DNA of 64,000 nt from Leifsonia xyli subsp. xyli str. CTCB07 (GCF_000007665.1 NC_006087.1:2170001-2234000), one strand, 5' to 3'. Counted from the stretch's first letter, positions 17,933 to 28,141 are shown. Numbers and translations: made by a program. Notes: a model not told the origin generated them from the letters alone.

Positions 17933-18667
17933 ATCGTTTCGTTCTTTCTTGTCTGATCTATAGCTGCCCCCAGGGGTGGGTGCTCCGCCAGCGTAGGAAG
18001 GCCGCACGGCGCTCAGTGGTGTCCCCGAGCACCGGACCGCAACGGATAAGCGCTGTGAGCAGAAAACTCAGTGCTACCTCAGTACTCCATCCGGCGATCC
18101 CAGAGCGGCCGGGGCTATCACCCCACGGGTGAAACCTCCCTCGATCCCCTCCCCTCGGCCCGACGCCCCGCCAGCGGTGTGGAACGCTGACACAGGCGAC
18201 ACCGCAGGGGGCGATGGTTCGGTCGCCCGGTGATGTGGGCGCCGCCGTCGAGGCGAGCGCCCGCATCACCGCCCTCCCGACTGGTTCTGTCCGGGCGTCA
18301 CCGTCACACGGTCCGAGAGACGACGATGCCCACCGCGATCCGCCCGGTCGCAGCGACCCCGGCAGCGCCTGCGGCCGCGGAGCTTTCCCGCCGCTTTCCC
18401 CGGATGACCGAAGCGCCTCCCGGTGGCCGGATCGAGACCACCGCCCGCATCACCCCCCCCCCGACCCACCGGCAAGGCTTTCACCTCAGAGGCGACTGCC
18501 GACGTGAGCCGCTCCCCCGCACGGCGCGCCGGGCGAGCCAGCTCTCCCAACCCGCAAGGCTGAAACACTGAGGGGGTTCGGGAGGGGCAGGATTGAGACC
18601 GCTAGCTGTTCTTCCCTGTGAGGAGGTGCCCGATTCCCGACCGGAGCACCATCTCAAGCTGAGATCG
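17933..18667. other. Intergenic, no convincing gene
   Basis: About 730 bp without a gene I can support. It must carry the promoter for the TasA-like operon near 17950-18100. A run of ten C at 18453-18462 is the longest homopolymer I noticed in the window. Frames present here have the repetitive Arg/Pro/Ala composition expected of antisense or noncoding high-GC DNA. Confidence 0.4.
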
Positions 18668-19540
18668 TTAATCGTGAGTGCGGGTTCTCGCAAGTCCTAG
18701 CATGACGATTGTTGGCGTTGTTCCCCATCGCGCGGCGACGATTCCCGAAAGTGGAAAGAGCACGATCTCGGCGATTGCTGAAACCGAGAACAACGATGCT
18801 ACGGTCCACGCGTTGCCGCCGAGTGATTGCTCCACATGTACGGGCAGAAACACCAGTTTGGGTGTGTCTCCTGCGCACACGAACAGCACAACGACAACCA
18901 GAACCCATAGCCGTCCACCAAGGCGAGCGCGAGTGTCACGCAAACTGGTCGTGGACGGACCTCCTCCGCGACGCACCCTTCGAACGAGCAGGAATGGGAT
19001 GAGGACGAGTAGGTTTCCCACGGCGGCCGCGACCAGAGCGGTCCGTGCTCCGAACGCGCCTGCGAGAGCAGCACCGATCAACGGACCGATGGCGTAGCCG
19101 AGTGCGTAGCCGCCACGCACGGTCGGTGTGACGATCACCATGATGGAATCTGATTCGCTGACGATCTCGGCCAATACAGCAAAGAGTTGGGAGGTGACCG
19201 CTGATCTCCACGACAACAGCGTCATTCCCGCGACCAGGACCATCCGGAAATCGTTCGCTGTCACTAACACGCCCCCGCCGTGAGGGTGAGCGCGATGACT
19301 ACCAGCGGAGTTCGCCGTCCTGTCCGATCCGACCCCCGTGATAATCCCGATCGCCGGGGCGAGCGCGGACGTGGCGAAGAACCAGGCCACAGTGGTGGCG
19401 TTATACCCAGGTCGGGATCAGATACACCGCCAGGAGCGGCCATGCGGCAGAGGAAGCGATACCGAGCACCAGGACCGCACAAGCGAAACGACGCTAGGGT
19501 TCGTTCGGTTGGGGGCGATTCGCGGGCGATCGAGGATTCT
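18668..19540 (-). pseudogene. MFS transporter remnant, multiply frameshifted and truncated
   Basis: The best frame (down to 18668) shows several membrane helices of a major facilitator transporter: FRMVLVAGMTLLSWRSA, TVRGGYALGYAIGPLIGAALAGAFGARTALVAAAVGNLLVLIPFLLVRR, and FLPVHVEQSLGGNAWTVASLFSVSAIAEIVLFPLSG. Upstream helices are spread over other frames: AWFFATSALAPAIGIITGVGSDR, then TPLVVIALTLTAGAC, then LVTANDFRMV. At least two indels are therefore needed between 19260 and 19440. The C-terminal third is missing. It resembles the sugar-efflux type of MFS protein, but the substrate is unknown. It is clearly non-functional. Confidence 0.8.
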
Positions 19541-19551
19541 CGGTAAAGCAA

Positions 19552-19593
19552 AAACCCCCGAATCCCTTGTAAAAACTGGGATCACGGGGGTTT
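19552..19593 (-). terminator. Intrinsic terminator after tRNA-Ser
   Basis: Arms AAACCCCCG/CGGGGGTTT plus inner AATCCC/GGGAT enclose an A-rich loop. On the minus strand the hairpin is followed by GGGGGTTTTTGCTTT, giving a U-tract just downstream of the tRNA. Confidence 0.85.
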
Positions 19594-19598
19594 CACAC

Positions 19599-19688
19599 TG
19601 GCGGTACCGGTGGGATTTGAACCCACGGTGGGCTCTCACCCACACAACTTTTCGAGAGTTGCACCTTCGGCCGCTCGGACACGGTACC
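19599..19688 (-). tRNA. tRNA-Ser (anticodon CGA)
   Basis: On the minus strand the 7-bp acceptor GGTACCG pairs with CGGTACC, discriminator G, and CCA is encoded. The anticodon arm is CAACT-CTCGAAA-AGTTG with anticodon CGA, reading UCG. The long variable arm (GTGGGTGAGAGCCCAC) is characteristic of serine tRNAs. The T arm is GTGGG-TTCAAAT-CCCAC. Confidence 0.96.
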
Positions 19689-19769
19689 GCGGACCAGTTT
19701 ACTGGGTGCGTGCGAGGGTCGCCAATCGAATGGACGGCTGGTGAAGGACGGGCGGAGTAGGCTGCCGGA

Positions 19770-20597
19770 GTGGGGAATCGGAAGCCGTTCTTCGCGGCCA
19801 GTGCGATCATCGCGGCCGCTGTCTGCGCCGCCGTCTGGTCTTTCGCCGTTCGGAAGCACGCCGCCGTCGCGGCAGGGCGCGTGCGGCTCACTGAGACGCT
19901 GCCGATTCACTCCCAGTGGTGGCGGGACGCCGCGAAGCACGAGGGCGACATCCTCTATGTCGCGATCGGGGGCCGCGCCGCCCAGGGCATCGGAGCGTCC
20001 ACCCCGGAGAACAGTTACGTCGGCATCATCGCCGGTCACCTCCGCTCCGTCACCGGCCGGAGCGTCCGGGTCGTCAACCTGTCCGTCTCCGGGGCGACCG
20101 TAGCGCTCGCCGTCGCGGATCAGCTGCCTCGCCTCACCGGCTACGAGCCCGGCATCGCCACCGTCTCCATCGGAGCCAACGACATCGCCGGCTTCGACCC
20201 GGCCGTGTTCCGCGCCGGCATCCAGCGGGTGTTCGGGGCTCTTCCCAGCGACGCGCTCATCGCCGATCTTCCCTACTTCTTCTTGCCTAAGAACGAACGG
20301 AAGGTCGCTGTCGCGAACGCCATCCTGAGGGAGGAGGCCGCGACGCGCGGCCTGACGGTCGTGCCCCTCCACGAGACGATGCGCCGGCAGGGGCTGCGCG
20401 GGGTCTTCACCCAGTTCGCCGATGACCTCTTCCACCCGAACGACCACGGCTACCGTGTGTGGGCGTCGGCGTTCCTCCCCGCGGTCACGGCGCTGGCGGC
20501 GAGGAAGTTCCCACGGCAACGACCGGTCGAAACGGGATCGACGCCGGAGACACACAGCGTGCGGACAGCGGAAGGCTCAGCGACGCTGAGCGCGTGA
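19770..20597 (+). CDS. SGNH/GDSL-type hydrolase with altered catalytic block
   Basis: The 275-residue product has an N-terminal membrane or signal helix (SAIIAAAVCAAVWSFAV) and the SGNH hydrolase layout. Block I is YVAIGGRAAQGIGAS, whereas family members read YVALGDSxAxGxGA, so the catalytic Ser (and the preceding Asp) are replaced by Gly-Arg. Block III (VSIGANDIAGF) and block V (FHPNDHGYRVWA) are recognisable, though block V lacks the canonical DxxH spacing. The fold is probably kept while esterase/lipase activity is likely lost, unless another residue serves. The gene is otherwise open. It converges with the hydrolase remnant on the other strand. Confidence 0.75.
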   Translation: MGNRKPFFAASAIIAAAVCAAVWSFAVRKHAAVAAGRVRLTETLPIHSQWWRDAAKHEGDILYVAIGGRAAQGIGASTPENSYVGIIAGHLRSVTGRSVRVVNLSVSGATVALAVADQLPRLTGYEPGIATVSIGANDIAGFDPAVFRAGIQRVFGALPSDALIADLPYFFLPKNERKVAVANAILREEAATRGLTVVPLHETMRRQGLRGVFTQFADDLFHPNDHGYRVWASAFLPAVTALAARKFPRQRPVETGSTPETHSVRTAEGSATLSA

Positions 20598-20606
20598 CCA
20601 CACCGC

Positions 20607-20900
20607 TCAGCGTCTCGCCGTCCTCGGTGCGAGGTGCGACAGCACGCGCCCCCTCGCCGGCACGATCACAAGGTGTCCCGCACGGGGAACCATCTCCATC
20701 CGGGAGCCCGGGATCGCTTTCCTGTGCCAGGTCGCGTGGGCATTCCCGGCGAGCGGATCGGCCTGACCGCCGATCAGGGGCGTCTTCGCGCACACATCGC
20801 CCGGCTCGAAACCCCACGGCTGCGCGGTGTAGCTCAGGATGTCGCCCCCTCTCACTCGCACCGGGCCGGCTGGGACGCAGAGGAGGACACGAAAGACCGC
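20607..20900 (-). pseudogene. Alpha/beta-hydrolase C-terminal remnant
   Basis: The segment DILSYTAQPWGFEP, then GGQADPLAGNAHATWHR, AIPGSRMEMVPRAGHLVIVP and RVLSHLAPR reads as the last third of an alpha/beta hydrolase. It includes the late Asp (ADP) and the catalytic His (GHL). The N-terminal half with the nucleophile elbow is absent, and the adjacent upstream sequence does not code for it. No start codon of its own is convincing. A deletion remnant is most likely. Confidence 0.65.
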
Positions 20901-21016
20901 GCAGAGGGACACCGGCGAATCGACGCGTTCGGCGCCGATTCGCCTCCGCGGTCTCTGTCCGGTGGCTGCCGGGCGACGCAATCAGGCGGCTCTGCCGGGG
21001 TCCTCCATCGCGGGCG

Positions 21017-21948
21017 TCACGCCGTTCGCCGCACCGTGTGGAGGTAGAGCGTGACCGAGCCGTCCGGACCGTCGAGTTCGAAGTGGGGCCACTTGTCTTG
21101 ATCGGGGACCGATCCGAACTGCATGAGCGTCGGGGTCCCCTCAGCGAGCACTCCGTCCGTGTGCATGAATCGGTATTGATACAGGTACGCATCGAACATA
21201 ATGCCCCCTTTCCGCGTCGAGTCGTCCGAATAGACGTAAACCGGCGGTGTCTGCGACCAGATGCTTGAGCCGACGCTCACATTGACGGCGTCGACAGGAT
21301 CTTTGCGGAAGAGAAGGTGGGGCTGGTTCTTATCGCAACTGACGCGGAAGGCCGCGTTGTAGGCGCAGACCGACATCCGGCCGTAGACAGCCGCGGGGTC
21401 GCTGTCGTGCGTCGAGGTGAGATTCACACCCAAGACGGCGAACTCCATCCAGGTCGAGCTCTTGGTGTAGATGACCGTGACCGACCGGTCATCGTCGCCG
21501 CTGATCGTCTTGGTGTTGACGCCGAACGGATCGAGGCTGGTGTCGATCACGCCGTTCGCGATGTGCGTGTCTGAGATAAAGAGCGGCTCCCAGTGGTCCC
21601 AGAGGTTCACTGTGATGCGCACGGCGCTCCCCGTCACACCGTGCGGACGCAGCGGCGCAAGCCCGGTCACGGGAGTCGAGTCGTATTCGCCCTGCTGGAA
21701 CGCCGTACCGGAGGACTGCTCCCACCCGTTCGTGAGCGTGAGCGATCCGTAGAGATCGGTCTTCGACTCGTGGGACCCTGTCGGGACGCTGAGCGACCGG
21801 ACGACGATCAGCGGTCCGTGACCGGAGAACATCTCCGCGACACCCCGCGAGGGGAGGACGGTGCGGCCTGGGCGGGGGACACCCCGGACAAGCACAGTGC
21901 GAGGACGGCGAGGACGGCAGAAGCGGCCCGAATCGGATGCATACGCAT
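21017..21948 (-). pseudogene. Secreted protein of unknown function, frameshifted (paralogue of the 3.9-4.9 kb gene)
   Basis: The signal peptide is read in one frame from ATG 21948: MRMHPIRAASAVLAVLALCL, followed by SGVSPAQAAPSSPRGV. The mature protein is read in another frame, from about RGVAEMFSGHGPLIVVRSLSVP to the stop at 21017. A one-base indel near 21840-21870 separates them. The mature part aligns with the product of 3924-4889 (SKTDLYGSLTLTNG, ITVNLWDHW, NTKTI, AAVYGRMSVC, PPVYVYS). An alternative start at 21961 (MEHMYAYASD) keeps the mature frame open but gives no signal peptide, so the product would not be exported. The shared family is unknown. Confidence 0.75.
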
Positions 21949-22092
21949 ACATATGTTCCATTCGAGAGCAGGGTCGTGAGTTACAGAGCGACGCTAGCCC
22001 TCGGCCGGCACCGGCCTTTTCTTCGTTTGTTCACGAGGACGTGAATTCACCCCGATGATGAGGCGACCCACGGCGGAGACGGAACTCCGCGC

Positions 22093-23454
22093 TCAGAACG
22101 CCGCTTCCACCTCCTTCTCCCGTGCCGGACTCGCCGCCGTGAACGCCACCCGCAGCGCTTCCCGCACCGACTGGCTCCGCTCGTCCACTCGGGTCGCGAA
22201 GCCGAGCCGCGCTGCCTCCGCCGCGCGCTGCTTCCCGCTGCTCACCGGGCGGATCTCCCCGGCGAGGCTGATCTCCCCGAAGGCCGCGAGCGTGTGGGGG
22301 ATGGCCCGATCCGTCGCCGCGGACGCGAGCGCCAGCGCAATCGCCAGATCGGCTCCCGGCTCGGTCAGCCGCACCCCGCCGACCGTGGAGACATACACGT
22401 CCTTGTCACCGAGCCTGATCCCTGCCCGCCGTTCGAGCACCGCCAGGAGCATCGCCACCCGCGAGGAGTCCACCCCGTTCGTCACCCGGCGCGGATTCGG
22501 CGCGGCGGTGCCGACGACCAGCGCCTGCACCTCCACCGGCAACGTCCGCCGCCCCTCCATCGCGACCGTGACGCACGTTCCGGAGACCGGTGTGGCGTTG
22601 CGGCTGAGGAAGAGTCCGCTGGGGTCGGCGACCTCGCGGATGCCGTCACCCGCCATCTCGAAACAGCCCACCTCATCCGTCGGTCCGAACCGGTTCTTCA
22701 GCGCCCGGACGAAGCGCAGCGCAATCTGCCTGTCCCCCTCGAACTGGCACACAACATCCACCAGGTGCTCGAGCAACCGCGGACCCGCGATCGAGCCGTC
22801 CTTCGTGACATGCCCGACGATGAGGATGGGCAGTTCCCTGTCCTTCGCCACCCGGATGAGCGTGCTCGCCACCTCGCGGACCTGCGAGGGTCCGCCCGCG
22901 ATCCCCTCGGCCGCACCGCTGGACACCGTCTGCACCGAGTCCACGATCACGAGCGAGGGACGCACCGCATCGATCTGGCCCACGATGGTGGCGAGATCGG
23001 TCTCGGAAGCGAGGAAGAGCTGATCGTGCATCGCGCCCGTGCGCTCGGCGCGCATGCACACCTGGCTCACTGACTCCTCTGCGCTCACGTACAGCACGCG
23101 TGCCTGCTCGCGGGCGGCTCGCGAAGCCACTTCGAGCAGCAGTGTCGATTTGCCGACCCCCGGCTCGCCGCTCAACAGGATCGCGGCCCCCGGCACGATC
23201 CCCCCGCCCAGCACCCGGTCGAACTCGCCGATGCCGCTCGGCCGCCGCCGGACGGACTCCGCCCCGATCTCCGTGATCGCCCGCGCCAGCCGCTCCGAGC
23301 CCACCACCACGGGCTTGAGCGCTCGCAAGACCCCGGTCGGCGCCGCCGCCTCGGCGACCGTTCCCCACTCCTGGCACTCGCCGCACCGCCCCGCCCACTT
23401 GGCGGTCGTCCAGCCGCACTCGATGCAGCGGTAGTTGACACTCGCTTTCGCCAC
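22093..23454 (-). CDS. radA: DNA repair protein RadA
   Basis: The 453-residue RadA/Sms is a RecA-like helicase that promotes branch migration in recombinational repair. The start is GTG 23454 with GAGGAGGTGTC ahead. An N-terminal zinc finger uses Cys10, 13, 24 and 27 (CIECGWTTAKWAGRCGEC). The Walker A (GEPGVGKST) is near residue 100. The RadA-specific KNRFG motif is present (ALKNRFGPTDE). The C-terminal Lon-like domain includes DVYVSTVGGVRLTEPGADLAIALALAS. All motifs and the length are normal. The frame is open further upstream, but the zinc-finger start with its ribosome site is the only sensible one. Confidence 0.97.
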   Translation of the reverse strand: MAKASVNYRCIECGWTTAKWAGRCGECQEWGTVAEAAAPTGVLRALKPVVVGSERLARAITEIGAESVRRRPSGIGEFDRVLGGGIVPGAAILLSGEPGVGKSTLLLEVASRAAREQARVLYVSAEESVSQVCMRAERTGAMHDQLFLASETDLATIVGQIDAVRPSLVIVDSVQTVSSGAAEGIAGGPSQVREVASTLIRVAKDRELPILIVGHVTKDGSIAGPRLLEHLVDVVCQFEGDRQIALRFVRALKNRFGPTDEVGCFEMAGDGIREVADPSGLFLSRNATPVSGTCVTVAMEGRRTLPVEVQALVVGTAAPNPRRVTNGVDSSRVAMLLAVLERRAGIRLGDKDVYVSTVGGVRLTEPGADLAIALALASAATDRAIPHTLAAFGEISLAGEIRPVSSGKQRAAEAARLGFATRVDERSQSVREALRVAFTAASPAREKEVEAAF

Positions 23455-23560
23455 GACACCTCCTCGATCCGGTCTCACACTATGGGGAGCCACCGTCATC
23501 GCCGGGAGGATCGCTCGGATCTGTGGAGAAGCCGGCTGACCTGGAACGATGTGGAGGAGA

Positions 23561-24196
23561 CTACTGGAGGACGAACTGCTTGCTCGTCTGCGCGACGATG
23601 CCCGCGACCGACGTCTCCAGGTGGTAAGACGACCCACCCGCCGGAACCTGAGCGCGCTGCGCCTGGCAGGTCGCCGGGTCACTGCGGGTGCGGTCCCAGG
23701 TGATCGGGGCCTGCGAGGAGATCGTCTCGCCCGGTTGCAGCAGCACGTCGGCATTCACTTTCTCGGTCTGGCAGTCGGTCGACTTCCAGTAGACCTCGGA
23801 CTCGCTCGTGATCGTGAACACCTGCTGCGCCGTGCCCGCGTCGACCGTGCAGGGAGAACCGCCGGTGTTGGTGATCGCGATCGAGAGCTGTGGCAGCTGA
23901 CCGGCAGCGTAGCTCGACTGGTCGGTGACGGCGTCCACTTTCACCTCGGCCGGATTGCACCCCCGCCCGCCCGCGCTGGCGCTCGGCGTCGGGATGCTGG
24001 TCGCACCGGCGGTCGCCGTCGCAGCGGGCCCCGTCTTCGCCTTCGGGGCCGCCGGCTCACCGCCCAGCGAGCCGAGCCGCACAACGATCAGGACGATGGC
24101 GACGACCACCGCGACCAGCGCCAGGAAGAGAACGAGCCGCCGCCGCCAGTAGACCGCCGGAGACTTCGGGCCGACAGGATGCTTGAACGTCGACAT
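23561..24196 (-). CDS. Membrane-anchored exported protein of unknown function
   Basis: The 211-residue product starts at ATG 24196 (MSTFKHPVGPKSPAVYWRRR). It has one N-terminal membrane helix (LVLFLALVAVVVAIVLIVV), a Pro/Ala/Thr-rich linker and an extracellular domain. Cysteines at GCNP, SPCTVD, STDCQTE and ATCQAQ could form two disulphides. The domain is immunoglobulin-like in character (QLSIAITNTGGSPCTVDAG, VLLQPGETISS). Similar proteins sit near radA in relatives, but I cannot assign a function. It lies 106 nt upstream of radA on the same strand. Confidence 0.8.
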   Translation of the reverse strand: MSTFKHPVGPKSPAVYWRRRLVLFLALVAVVVAIVLIVVRLGSLGGEPAAPKAKTGPAATATAGATSIPTPSASAGGRGCNPAEVKVDAVTDQSSYAAGQLPQLSIAITNTGGSPCTVDAGTAQQVFTITSESEVYWKSTDCQTEKVNADVLLQPGETISSQAPITWDRTRSDPATCQAQRAQVPAGGSSYHLETSVAGIVAQTSKQFVLQ

Positions 24197-24241
24197 GGCC
24201 GCAGCATAACCGTGACGCATGACGCTCACAGTCAGGCGCGC

Positions 24242-24739
24242 TCAGAGAGACTTCAACATCCGGGTGTTGCCGAGCGTGTTCGGCTTGACGCGCGCCAGGT
24301 CCAGGAACTCGGCGACGCCTTCGTCCCGGGAACGGACCAGCTCGGCGTAGAGCGCCGGATCCACGGTCTCCGAGCCCATGTCCACGAAACCATTGCGCTC
24401 GAAGAACGGCACCTCGAAGGTCAGGCAGAACAGCCGGGAGAGCCCGAGCTCACGAGCATCGTCCTCCAGCCGTCCGAGCAGCGCCCGCCCGACGCCCGTC
24501 CCGAGCCACGAGTCCGCGACGGCGAGCGTGCGCACCTCGGCGATATCGCTCCACATCACATGAAGAGCGCCACAGCCGATCAGAGCGCCGTCCTCGTCCT
24601 CCGCGATCCGGAACTCCTGCACCGACTCGTAGAACGTCACGGCCTCTTTGCCGAGCAGGATACGTCGCTGCACGAGCGGTTCCACGAGCTCCTGGATGCC
24701 CGGGACATCGCCTGTCCGCGCACGCCTCACTGTAAACAC
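24242..24739 (-). CDS. GNAT N-acetyltransferase, probable N-acetylglutamate synthase type
   Basis: The 165-residue GNAT-fold protein has the acetyl-CoA binding motif A as VRTLAVADSWLGTGVGRALLGRLE. The following EVPFFERNGFVDMGSETVD segment resembles the short, single-domain amino-acid N-acetyltransferases (NAGS, ArgA-like) of actinobacteria, which make N-acetylglutamate for arginine synthesis. The N-terminal VRRARTGDVPGIQELVEPLVQ is typical of them. No arginine genes are nearby, so the substrate assignment rests on family resemblance. It lies downstream of clpC, separated by a perfect hairpin. Confidence 0.8.
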   Translation of the reverse strand: MFTVRRARTGDVPGIQELVEPLVQRRILLGKEAVTFYESVQEFRIAEDEDGALIGCGALHVMWSDIAEVRTLAVADSWLGTGVGRALLGRLEDDARELGLSRLFCLTFEVPFFERNGFVDMGSETVDPALYAELVRSRDEGVAEFLDLARVKPNTLGNTRMLKSL

Positions 24740-24781
24740 CCCACAACCCTATCGGCCCGCACAGGCCCAGCGCGGACATGC

Positions 24782-24817
24782 GAAACGGGCCGGACTCCGC
24801 GGAGTCCGGCCCGTTTC
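24782..24817 (-). terminator. Perfect hairpin downstream of clpC
   Basis: Arms of 18 nt (GAAACGGGCCGGACTCCG and its exact complement) meet without a loop, lying 24 nt past the clpC stop. There is no U-tract, but such GC hairpins commonly end actinobacterial transcripts. Confidence 0.75.
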
Positions 24818-24840
24818 AGGGGAGGGTCAGCGTTCGCGGG

Positions 24841-27360
24841 TCAGTGGCTGGCGGCGATATCGGGGGTGGCAGGACCGGTGCCAATGGCGGCGGCGTTGAT
24901 CCCCGCGCCGATCGGCTCCGTGCGCGCGGTCGTCGTGAACACGAACTCTCCGTCGACGAAGTCCACATGCACGTGGTCGCCCGCGCTCAGCTCGCCGTGC
25001 AGGATCTTCTCGCTCAGCCGGTCCTCGATCTCGTGCTGCACCGCGCGGCGCAGCGGACGGGCGCCGAGGGTCGGATCGAACCCAACCTCGATCAGCCGCT
25101 CCTTCGCCGCAATCTCGAGCTCGATCGTCATGTCCCGGTCGAGCAGGCGGTCGGACAGCCGCTTGATGAACAGATCCACGATCTGCAGCAGCTCCGGCTT
25201 GCTCAGCTGAGGGAAGACGATGATCTCGTCCACGCGGTTCAGGAACTCGGGCTTGAAGTTCTTCTTCAGCTCCTCGTACACCTTGCCGCGCATCCGGTCG
25301 TAGCCGGTGGTCGGGTCGCCCTCGATCTGGAAGCCGACAGGGGCCCCGGAGATGTCCTTCGTGCCGAGGTTCGTGGTCATGATGATCACGGTGTTCTTGA
25401 AGTCGACGACGCGACCCTGGCCGTCCGTCAGACGTCCCTCCTCCAGAATCTGGAGCAGCGAGTTGAAGATGTCCGGGTGCGCCTTCTCGATCTCATCGAA
25501 CAGCACGACACTGAACGGCTTGCGGCGGACCTTCTCGGTGAGCTGGCCGCCGTCCTCGAAGCCGACAAACCCGGGAGGCGCGCCGAACAGGCGGGAGACG
25601 GTGTGCTTCTCGCCGTACTCAGACATGTCGAGGGAGATCATGGCCGTCTCGTCGTCGAACAGGAACTCGGCGAGCGCCTTGGCCAGCTCCGTCTTGCCGA
25701 CGCCGGTCGGCCCGGCGAAGATGAACGAGCCGGAGGGACGCTTCGGGTCCTTGAGACCGGCACGGGTGCGGCGGATCGTCTTGGAGAGCGCCGCGATGGC
25801 CTCCTCCTGACCGATGACCCGCTGGTGCAGCGCCTTCTCCATGAAGACGAGGCGAGCGGACTCCTCCTCGGTGAGTTTGAACACCGGGATGCCCGTGGCC
25901 TGGGCCAGCACCTCGGCGATGAGTCCCTCATCCACCTCGGCCGTGGTCTTCACGTCGCCGGAGCGCCACTGCTTCTCCAGTCGCAGCCGCTCGCCGAGGA
26001 GGTTCTTCTCCTCGTCGCGCAGGCTGGCGGCCTTCTCGAAGTCCTGGTCCTCGATGGCTGCTTCCTTCTGGGAGCGCACCACGGCGATCTTGTCGTCGAA
26101 CTTGCGCAGCTCCGGCGGCGCCGACAGGATCGACAAGCGCAGGCGCGCGCCGGCCTCGTCGATCAGGTCGATGGCCTTGTCCGGCAGGAAGCGGTCCTGG
26201 ATGTAGCGGTCCGCGAGGTTCGCAGCGGAGACGATCGCCCCGTCCGTGATCGACACCTTGTGGTGCGCCTCGTAGCGGTCGCGCAGCCCCTTCAGGATGT
26301 TGATCGTGTGCGGCAGCGACGGCTCGTTCACCTGGATGGGCTGGAACCGGCGCTCCAGCGCGGCATCCTTCTCGAAGTGCTTGCGGTACTCGTCGAGCGT
26401 GGTCGCGCCGATGGTCTGCAGCTCGCCGCGGGCCAGCAGCGGCTTCAAGATGCTGGCCGCGTCGATCGCGCCCTCCGCAGCGCCCGCGCCGACGAGCGTG
26501 TGGATCTCGTCGATGAACGTTATGATGTCGCCGCGGGTGCGGATCTCCTTGGTGACCTTCTTCAGGCGCTCCTCGAAGTCGCCGCGGTAGCGGGAGCCGG
26601 CGATGAGCGAGCCGAGGTCGAGCGTGTAGAGCTGCTTGTCCTTCAGCGTCTCCGGCACGTCCCCGCGCACGATCGCCTGGGCGAGGCCCTCGACGACGGC
26701 GGTCTTGCCGACGCCGGGCTCACCGATCAGCACCGGGTTGTTCTTGGAGCGGCGCGACAGGATCTGCATGACGCGCTCGATCTCCTTCTCGCGCCCGATC
26801 ACCGGGTCGAGCTTGTTGTCGCGCGCGGCCTGCGTGAGGTTGCGGCCGAACTGGTCGAGGATCTGGCTGCCGGCCTGCGCGGTCGCCTGATCGTTGCCGC
26901 CCACCTGGACCTGCTCTTTGCCCTGGTAGCCGGAGAGCAGCTGGATGACCTGCTGGCGCACGCGGTTGAGGTCCGCGCCGAGCTTGACGAGCACCTGGGC
27001 GGCGACGCCCTCGCCCTCGCGGATGAGACCGAGCAGGATGTGCTCGGTGCCGATGTAGTTGTGGCCGAGCTGGAGCGCCTCGCGCAGGCTGAGCTCCAGC
27101 ACCTTCTTCGCGCGCGGAGTGAACGGGATGTGCCCGGTCGGCTGCTGCTGGCCCTGGCCGATGATGTCCTGGACCTGCTCGCGCACGGCATCCAGCGAGA
27201 TCCCCAGCGACTCGAGCGCCTTCGCGGCGACGCCCTCACCCTCGTGGATCAGACCGAGCAGGATGTGCTCCGTGCCGATGTAGTTGTGGTTGAGCATCTT
27301 GGCCTCTTCCTGGGCCAAGACGACGACGCGGCGGGCGCGATCGGTGAATCTCTCGAACAT
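24841..27360 (-). CDS. clpC: ATP-dependent Clp protease ATPase subunit ClpC
   Basis: The 839-residue AAA+ unfoldase feeds substrates to ClpP in the cytoplasm. Two N-terminal Clp repeats lie at residues 1-145 ([13 protein letters not shown] occurs twice). The first ATPase has Walker A GEPGVGKT at 213-220. A UVR/M-domain coiled coil lies near 420-460. The second ATPase contains [20 protein letters not shown], and the C-terminus is normal. Start ATG 27360 follows AAGGAG with good spacing; frame extension further upstream is not coding. The length and domain order match actinobacterial ClpC, an essential gene in relatives. No CIRCE or HAIR-type operator is evident upstream. Confidence 0.97.
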   Translation of the reverse strand: MFERFTDRARRVVVLAQEEAKMLNHNYIGTEHILLGLIHEGEGVAAKALESLGISLDAVREQVQDIIGQGQQQPTGHIPFTPRAKKVLELSLREALQLGHNYIGTEHILLGLIREGEGVAAQVLVKLGADLNRVRQQVIQLLSGYQGKEQVQVGGNDQATAQAGSQILDQFGRNLTQAARDNKLDPVIGREKEIERVMQILSRRSKNNPVLIGEPGVGKTAVVEGLAQAIVRGDVPETLKDKQLYTLDLGSLIAGSRYRGDFEERLKKVTKEIRTRGDIITFIDEIHTLVGAGAAEGAIDAASILKPLLARGELQTIGATTLDEYRKHFEKDAALERRFQPIQVNEPSLPHTINILKGLRDRYEAHHKVSITDGAIVSAANLADRYIQDRFLPDKAIDLIDEAGARLRLSILSAPPELRKFDDKIAVVRSQKEAAIEDQDFEKAASLRDEEKNLLGERLRLEKQWRSGDVKTTAEVDEGLIAEVLAQATGIPVFKLTEEESARLVFMEKALHQRVIGQEEAIAALSKTIRRTRAGLKDPKRPSGSFIFAGPTGVGKTELAKALAEFLFDDETAMISLDMSEYGEKHTVSRLFGAPPGFVGFEDGGQLTEKVRRKPFSVVLFDEIEKAHPDIFNSLLQILEEGRLTDGQGRVVDFKNTVIIMTTNLGTKDISGAPVGFQIEGDPTTGYDRMRGKVYEELKKNFKPEFLNRVDEIIVFPQLSKPELLQIVDLFIKRLSDRLLDRDMTIELEIAAKERLIEVGFDPTLGARPLRRAVQHEIEDRLSEKILHGELSAGDHVHVDFVDGEFVFTTTARTEPIGAGINAAAIGTGPATPDIAASH

Positions 27361-27493
27361 GTCTACTCCTTGGCGAACACCATTGCAGGTCGGCGTCGAT
27401 ACAAAGAGAGTAACCATCGCATCCCGGTCGGACGTGCTCTGTTCGCTTCGGGCGTGACAGCCGTGGCAGACGCGACACGGGTTGTGGGCTGGC

Positions 27494-27916
27494 TCAACCG
27501 CGCAGGCCGGCGAGGGTGACTGTCGCGTCGGACAGTCCGATCGTCACGCCGGAGGTCTTCGACAGCCGGGCGGGTGTGGCGAAGACGGTCGTGTGTGGCA
27601 CGTAGTCCTGCGTGCAGACACCGCCGGAGACCGGCGCGAGCGTCGCTTGGAGTTGGTTGCCGGCGGTGACCTGGATCGACTGCACCGTCGGCGGGCAGTT
27701 CGAACTGCCGTAGAGCACGATCCCGAACTGCCGGCCCTGTTCGAGCCAGGCCGCCCAAGATGCGCCGCCCGCGCTGCTCGCCGGCGCATCGACGCCCTTG
27801 GGCTCGCCGGCATAGTCGGTGACCGGCTTCGAGCTGTCCGTGGAGCATCCCCCGAGCAGAGCTGCCCCGCTGACGGCGAGGAGGAGGGCGACAGCAGTGC
27901 GGCTGGTGCGGATCAC
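27494..27916 (-). CDS. Putative lipoprotein of unknown function
   Basis: The 140-residue product has a signal peptide ending in the lipobox LGGC, so it is probably tethered to the membrane. The mature domain has two Cys (SSNCPPTVQ and GGVCTQDY) that may pair, and beta-type sequence (GIVLYGSSN, QATLAPVSGGV, VTIGLSDATVTLAGL). This type of small lipoprotein is common in Microbacteriaceae; no function can be given. It lies upstream of clpC on the same strand with 130 nt between. Confidence 0.8.
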   Translation of the reverse strand: MIRTSRTAVALLLAVSGAALLGGCSTDSSKPVTDYAGEPKGVDAPASSAGGASWAAWLEQGRQFGIVLYGSSNCPPTVQSIQVTAGNQLQATLAPVSGGVCTQDYVPHTTVFATPARLSKTSGVTIGLSDATVTLAGLRG

Positions 27917-28141
27917 CGGACCATTCTAAGGAGCCTGCTTCCGATTCGCCTGCCGGAACCGGGAATGCCGCTCCGGCGAGGAAGGGAGAGAGCCCCGGCG
28001 GTCGGCGGCGCCGGGGGGACAGGAAATCGCGGGGCTGAAGGCTTTCCTCCACAAGTGACGGCTCACGATGGGTTGTCCACAAACTTTCCGCCGGCCGGTC
28101 CGGGGAGCCGGCCGCCCCGGCAGCCTGTACCCATGTCTCCC

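Noticed and set aside
18266..18568. Minus-strand 100-codon frame in the long intergenic region
   Set aside because: Arg/Gly-rich with no start signal and a ten-base homopolymer inside; no evidence for coding.
24778..27519. Plus-strand open frame of 913 codons opposite clpC
   Set aside because: It is the complement of a complete ClpC with all motifs, and its repetitive Leu/Glu/Arg/Asp content is a shadow pattern.
28100..28141. Additional small gene before cls
   Set aside because: No ribosome site or conserved peptide; the frames there run on from cls antisense.
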